Of a stretch of 5,546 nucleotides of DNA, positions 4,462 through 5,546 are shown piece by piece. The stretch is from Candidatus Solibacter sp. GTDB lineage: Bacteria > Acidobacteriota > Terriglobia > Bryobacterales > Bryobacteraceae. The stretch lies in NCBI GenBank assembly GCA_017883345.1, contig JADGNT010000392.1, positions 1 through 5,546 on the forward strand. The letters run 5' to 3'. How positions within the stretch are numbered: position 1 is the first letter of the stretch; every line of letters starts with the position of its first letter. The translations under genes were made by a program, and so were the position numbers. A model generated the notes under the pieces. The model saw only the letters and a list, made by a program, of their open reading frames with translations. It made no database searches and had not been told where the DNA came from.

Positions 4462-5546
4462 ATGCAGGAACCCCGCAGGGGCAAGGACTTCAGCCAGGAA
4501 CTTGCCGAGAAGGGCTGGTATCACAGTTTTGAGCTGCCGGACGGAACGCGGATTGAGGGCTACAACCAGATCGACACGCTGCGCAAGAGGTACGCGCGAT
4601 TTCCGATTCCGGCGGATTTGACGGGGAAGCGGGTGCTGGACATCGGGGCCTGGGATGGGTGGTTCAGCTTCGAGGCGGAGCGCCACGGCGCCGCGGTGAC
4701 GGCGATCGATTGCGTGGAAGTGGCCAATTTTCTGGAAATTCAAAAGAAGCTGGCATCGCGGGTCAGCTACCGGATCCTGGACTTCTACGAGCTGCCGGAG
4801 GCCGGCTTGGGCGTGTTCGACTTCGTCTTCTGCCTGGGCATCCTCTACCATCTCAAGCATCCACTCTTAGCCCTGGAAATCGTCTGCGGGCTCACCACGG
4901 ACACGGCGATTGTGGAATCGTTCGTGACCGATGCCAACACGTGGCGGGATCACCGGGACGAAGTCCCCACCATGGAGTTCTACGAGACCGACGAATTGGG
5001 GAACCAGTTAGACAACTGGATTGGCCCGAGCGTGAGTTGTCTGATGGCGATGTGCCGGGCTGCCGGGTTTGCGAGGGTGGAGTTCCTGCACACCACGGGA
5101 TACCACGCGGGGGTCGTGTGCCATCGGAAGTGGGAGCCGATTCCGGCGGAGGCGAAGCGGGAGGCGCCGGAGTTGCTGGCGGTGGCGAATTCGCGGACCT
5201 TCGGCGTCAATTTTTCCACGCGCAAGGAGGAATACATTACCTGCTGGTTCCGCGCCACGGAGCCCACCGTCACGCGCGGCCAACTGCGGCTGGAAGTGGG
5301 CGACTTCGGGGTTCCGGCATTGTATGTGAGGCCCGACGGAAGCGGCGCCTGGATGGCGAACTTTCGCCTGCCGCCGGGGTTAGGCAGCGGATGGAATGCC
5401 GTGCGCCTGCGCTTTGCGGACAGCGCATTTGGAAACACGACGCTACGCATCGCCGTGGACCAACCGCTACGCGTGGAGCGGCTCGTGCTGAAGGGCGTCT
5501 GCGATGGGACCAACTGGAACGCTCACGAGGTTCAAGCGACAGACGG
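4462..5546 (+). CDS. Class I SAM-dependent methyltransferase with extra C-terminal domain (runs off right edge)
   Basis: At least 361 codons, open to the window end with no stop. The N-terminal part is a Rossmann methyltransferase of the DUF1698/CmoB-like type: KGWYHSFELPDG (17-28) and GYNQID (33-38) as the entry region, VLDIGAWDGWFSF (58-70) as the glycine-rich SAM motif I, AIDCVE (81-86) with the ribose-binding acidic residue, ILDFYELP (105-112), and FVFCLGILYHLKHPLLAL (121-138) typical of this family. ETDELGNQLDNWIGPSVSCL (175-194) and AGFARVEFL (201-209) match the usual end of the domain. After about residue 230 a second region begins, rich in short alternating strands (GQLRLEVGDFGVPALYV, WNAVRLRFADSAFG, LRIAVDQPLRVERLVLKGV), which suggests a beta-sandwich. 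Such tails occur in surface-glycan-linked methyltransferases, so a sugar or lipid substrate is possible, but this is inference. ATG 4462 is the only plausible start before the conserved region. No Shine-Dalgarno is visible. Divergent from etfB by 79 bp. Confidence 0.85.
   Translation, partial: MQEPRRGKDFSQELAEKGWYHSFELPDGTRIEGYNQIDTLRKRYARFPIPADLTGKRVLDIGAWDGWFSFEAERHGAAVTAIDCVEVANFLEIQKKLASRVSYRILDFYELPEAGLGVFDFVFCLGILYHLKHPLLALEIVCGLTTDTAIVESFVTDANTWRDHRDEVPTMEFYETDELGNQLDNWIGPSVSCLMAMCRAAGFARVEFLHTTGYHAGVVCHRKWEPIPAEAKREAPELLAVANSRTFGVNFSTRKEEYITCWFRATEPTVTRGQLRLEVGDFGVPALYVRPDGSGAWMANFRLPPGLGSGWNAVRLRFADSAFGNTTLRIAVDQPLRVERLVLKGVCDGTNWNAHEVQATD

Noticed and set aside
4435..4860. Minus-strand frame opposite the start of the methyltransferase gene
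   Set aside because: The plus strand encodes clear SAM-binding motifs across the same bases; the antisense frame has none.

Overview
The window looks like GC-rich chromosomal DNA from a soil-type bacterium. My best guess is Acidobacteriota, close to Solibacter/Bryobacter. This rests on the gene families and on two intergenic repeat types whose accidental translations (LPNGRGSD, and LPADTLSSVSRRRLKSR) I remember from proteins annotated in that group. It is recollection, not a search. Five complete or near-complete genes and one gene start fill the window. No stretch over 300 bases lacks a gene. I see no tRNA, rRNA, CRISPR array, transposase or phage gene.

Layout, left to right. (1) The first 62 or so codons of a MOSC-domain protein run off the left edge on the minus strand. 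(2) A roughly 160-base gap holds a compact 91-bp element that can fold into four abutting hairpins closed by an outer stem. (3) A DUF4287/DUF5655 protein gene and glnA (type I glutamine synthetase, 469 aa) are both on the minus strand and overlap by 4 bp (ATGA), so they look translationally coupled. (4) A second repeat island holds a perfect 31-bp inverted repeat and a 15-bp tandem duplication. (5) etfB and etfA form a minus-strand operon 14 bp apart, encoding an unusual electron-transfer flavoprotein. (6) A SAM-dependent methyltransferase with an extra C-terminal domain is divergent on the plus strand and runs off the right edge.

How the genes work together. EtfB and EtfA should form one heterodimer that relays electrons from flavin dehydrogenases towards the quinone pool. 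Both depart from textbook ETF motifs at the cofactor-binding loops. GlnA makes glutamine from glutamate and ammonium and keeps the tyrosine that GlnE adenylylates in other bacteria. The DUF4287/DUF5655 protein has no known function, but its coupling to glnA is notable. The MOSC and methyltransferase genes appear to be independent units. I see no single new multi-gene defence or metabolic system. The strongest unusual signals are the four-hairpin element, the divergent ETF pair and the DUF5655-glnA coupling.
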